Assembly (NCBI GenBank): GCA_945918815.1 | Contig: CAMEIU010000124.1 | Span: forward strand, 1-6,352 | Length of the DNA stretch: 6,352 nt | Direction of reading: 5' to 3' | Source of the DNA: an uncultured Clostridia bacterium | GTDB taxonomy: Bacteria; Bacillota; Clostridia; Oscillospirales; Oscillospiraceae | Part shown: piece after piece, positions 5,602-6,352 of the stretch | Numbering within the stretch: position 1 is the stretch's first letter | How the letters are laid out: each line of letters starts with the position of its first letter | Position numbers and translations under genes: made by a program | The notes under the pieces: generated by a model | What the model saw: only the letters and a program-made list of their open reading frames with translations | Databases searched by the model: none | Told to the model about the DNA's origin: nothing

Positions 5602-6352
5602 ATGAAAAAGTACATTTGCCTGTTTCTGATTCTATTAACGCTGCCCCTGGCCGCCTGCGGGGCGAAGGTGGACCTGATGCCCGGCGCGTCGCCGGAGACC
5701 AGCGCGTTGGCTCTGTATGTCTATGACGGCGAGACCATCACCCGGCAGTTCCTGTTTGACACCGAGGCGGAGAAGGCCGTTTTACAGGATTTCCACAACG
5801 CCAAGGCCAGCCCCATGGACCTGGATGTGACGGCTTTGGAGCCGCCCTTCTACGGCTTGGAAATCGGCGGGACCGACGGCTTTGAGGTCCATGGCCTCTG
5901 GTCCGGCGGCTATTTTATCCTGGACGACGGAACGGCCTACAAATTCGACTATGACTTTCCGTCGGTGCTGGAACGCTGTGATTGGAGAGAGCCGGACCGG
6001 TTTTCCAGTCTCTCCGTCATGCCCTGCGCCAGCCATGTGGCCAAGACGGAGGCCGGGTGGAACAGCAAGTTCCTGACCCCTGCCGGAGATCTGGGCGAGG
6101 CAGTCCCCGGCGTCTCCATGGAGATCGCGGAGCGCAGCGACGATTCCATCCTGGTCCGCTACACGAACAACAGCGGCGGGGAATGGGAATACGGCCTCTA
6201 CTACGGCTTGCAGGTTCAACTGGACGGCCAGTGGTACGAAGTGCCAGCCGAAGAGCCGGTCGCGGTCCCGGACATTGCCATGGTCATTCCAGATGGCATG
6301 TCCATCGAGGAATCCTATCGGCTTGCCCCCTACGGCGATCTGCCTGCCGGAA
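5602..6352 (+). CDS. Secreted lipoprotein with C-terminal Ig-like (Big_14-type) domain (3' end missing)
   Basis: The window holds 250 codons and the frame is open at the right edge. The N-terminus MKKYICLFLILLTLPLAAC is a lipoprotein signal peptide with lipobox LAAC (16-19), so the mature protein should be anchored to the outer face of the membrane through Cys19. Residues 35-130 form a middle region of unknown fold with LYVYDGE (38-44) and a stretch WSGGYFILDDGTAYKF (100-115). From about 164 on (LGEAVPGVSMEI, then YTNNSGGEWEYGLYYGLQV near 187-205, LDGQWYEVP near 207-215, and YGDLPAG at the edge) it matches the pattern of the bacterial Ig-like Big_14 domain, which normally ends in a YRIVK-like strand just past the edge. 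Two further Cys (126, 142) could form a disulfide. GGAGG (5590-5594) seven nt before the ATG supports the start. Function and ligand are unknown. Confidence 0.82.
   Translation, partial: MKKYICLFLILLTLPLAACGAKVDLMPGASPETSALALYVYDGETITRQFLFDTEAEKAVLQDFHNAKASPMDLDVTALEPPFYGLEIGGTDGFEVHGLWSGGYFILDDGTAYKFDYDFPSVLERCDWREPDRFSSLSVMPCASHVAKTEAGWNSKFLTPAGDLGEAVPGVSMEIAERSDDSILVRYTNNSGGEWEYGLYYGLQVQLDGQWYEVPAEEPVAVPDIAMVIPDGMSIEESYRLAPYGDLPAG

Overview
The window is GC-rich, densely coded bacterial chromosome with strong Shine-Dalgarno sites. It most resembles a gut Clostridia genome of the Oscillospiraceae type (Oscillibacter/Flavonifractor-like). This is an inference from the protein families (DUF975 membrane protein, Big_14-like lipoprotein, PDGLE-fused CbiM, MoxR/CoxE pair) and from the intergenic repeats beginning TGTAGGG. 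No marker gene fixes the taxon.

Left two thirds, minus strand, read from right to left. A MoxR-type AAA+ ATPase (start 4405) and a CoxE-like von Willebrand A (VWA) protein (start 3519) overlap by 8 nt and form an operon behind a recognisable promoter. Next is a 314-nt spacer with a palindromic repeat element and a second promoter. Then come cbiM (1930-863, a cobalt/nickel ECF transporter component with a C-terminal CbiN-like PDGLE domain), a 226-nt spacer with an inverted copy of the same repeat, and cbiQ (from 636, cut by the left edge). The ATPase gene cbiO is not in the window and probably lies beyond the left edge.

Right third, plus strand. A DUF975 four-helix membrane protein (4574-5284) has an extended -10 promoter and a hairpin terminator. 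It is followed by 317 nt of nested palindromes and hairpins, then by a lipoprotein gene (from 5602) with a C-terminal Ig-like domain, cut by the right edge.

How the genes may work together: CbiM and CbiQ are parts of a metal importer. MoxR/VWA pairs act elsewhere as ATP-driven chaperones, including for metal-cofactor insertion (CoxD/CoxE, and the distantly related AAA+/VWA metal chelatases). This MoxR ends in an unusual Cys/His tail (CxxCxxC followed by HHH), so a role in metal delivery is a testable hypothesis but not shown. The other distinctive feature is the repeat pair flanking cbiM. The two cores are homologous and inverted relative to each other, and each sits inside its own, different, outer inverted repeat.
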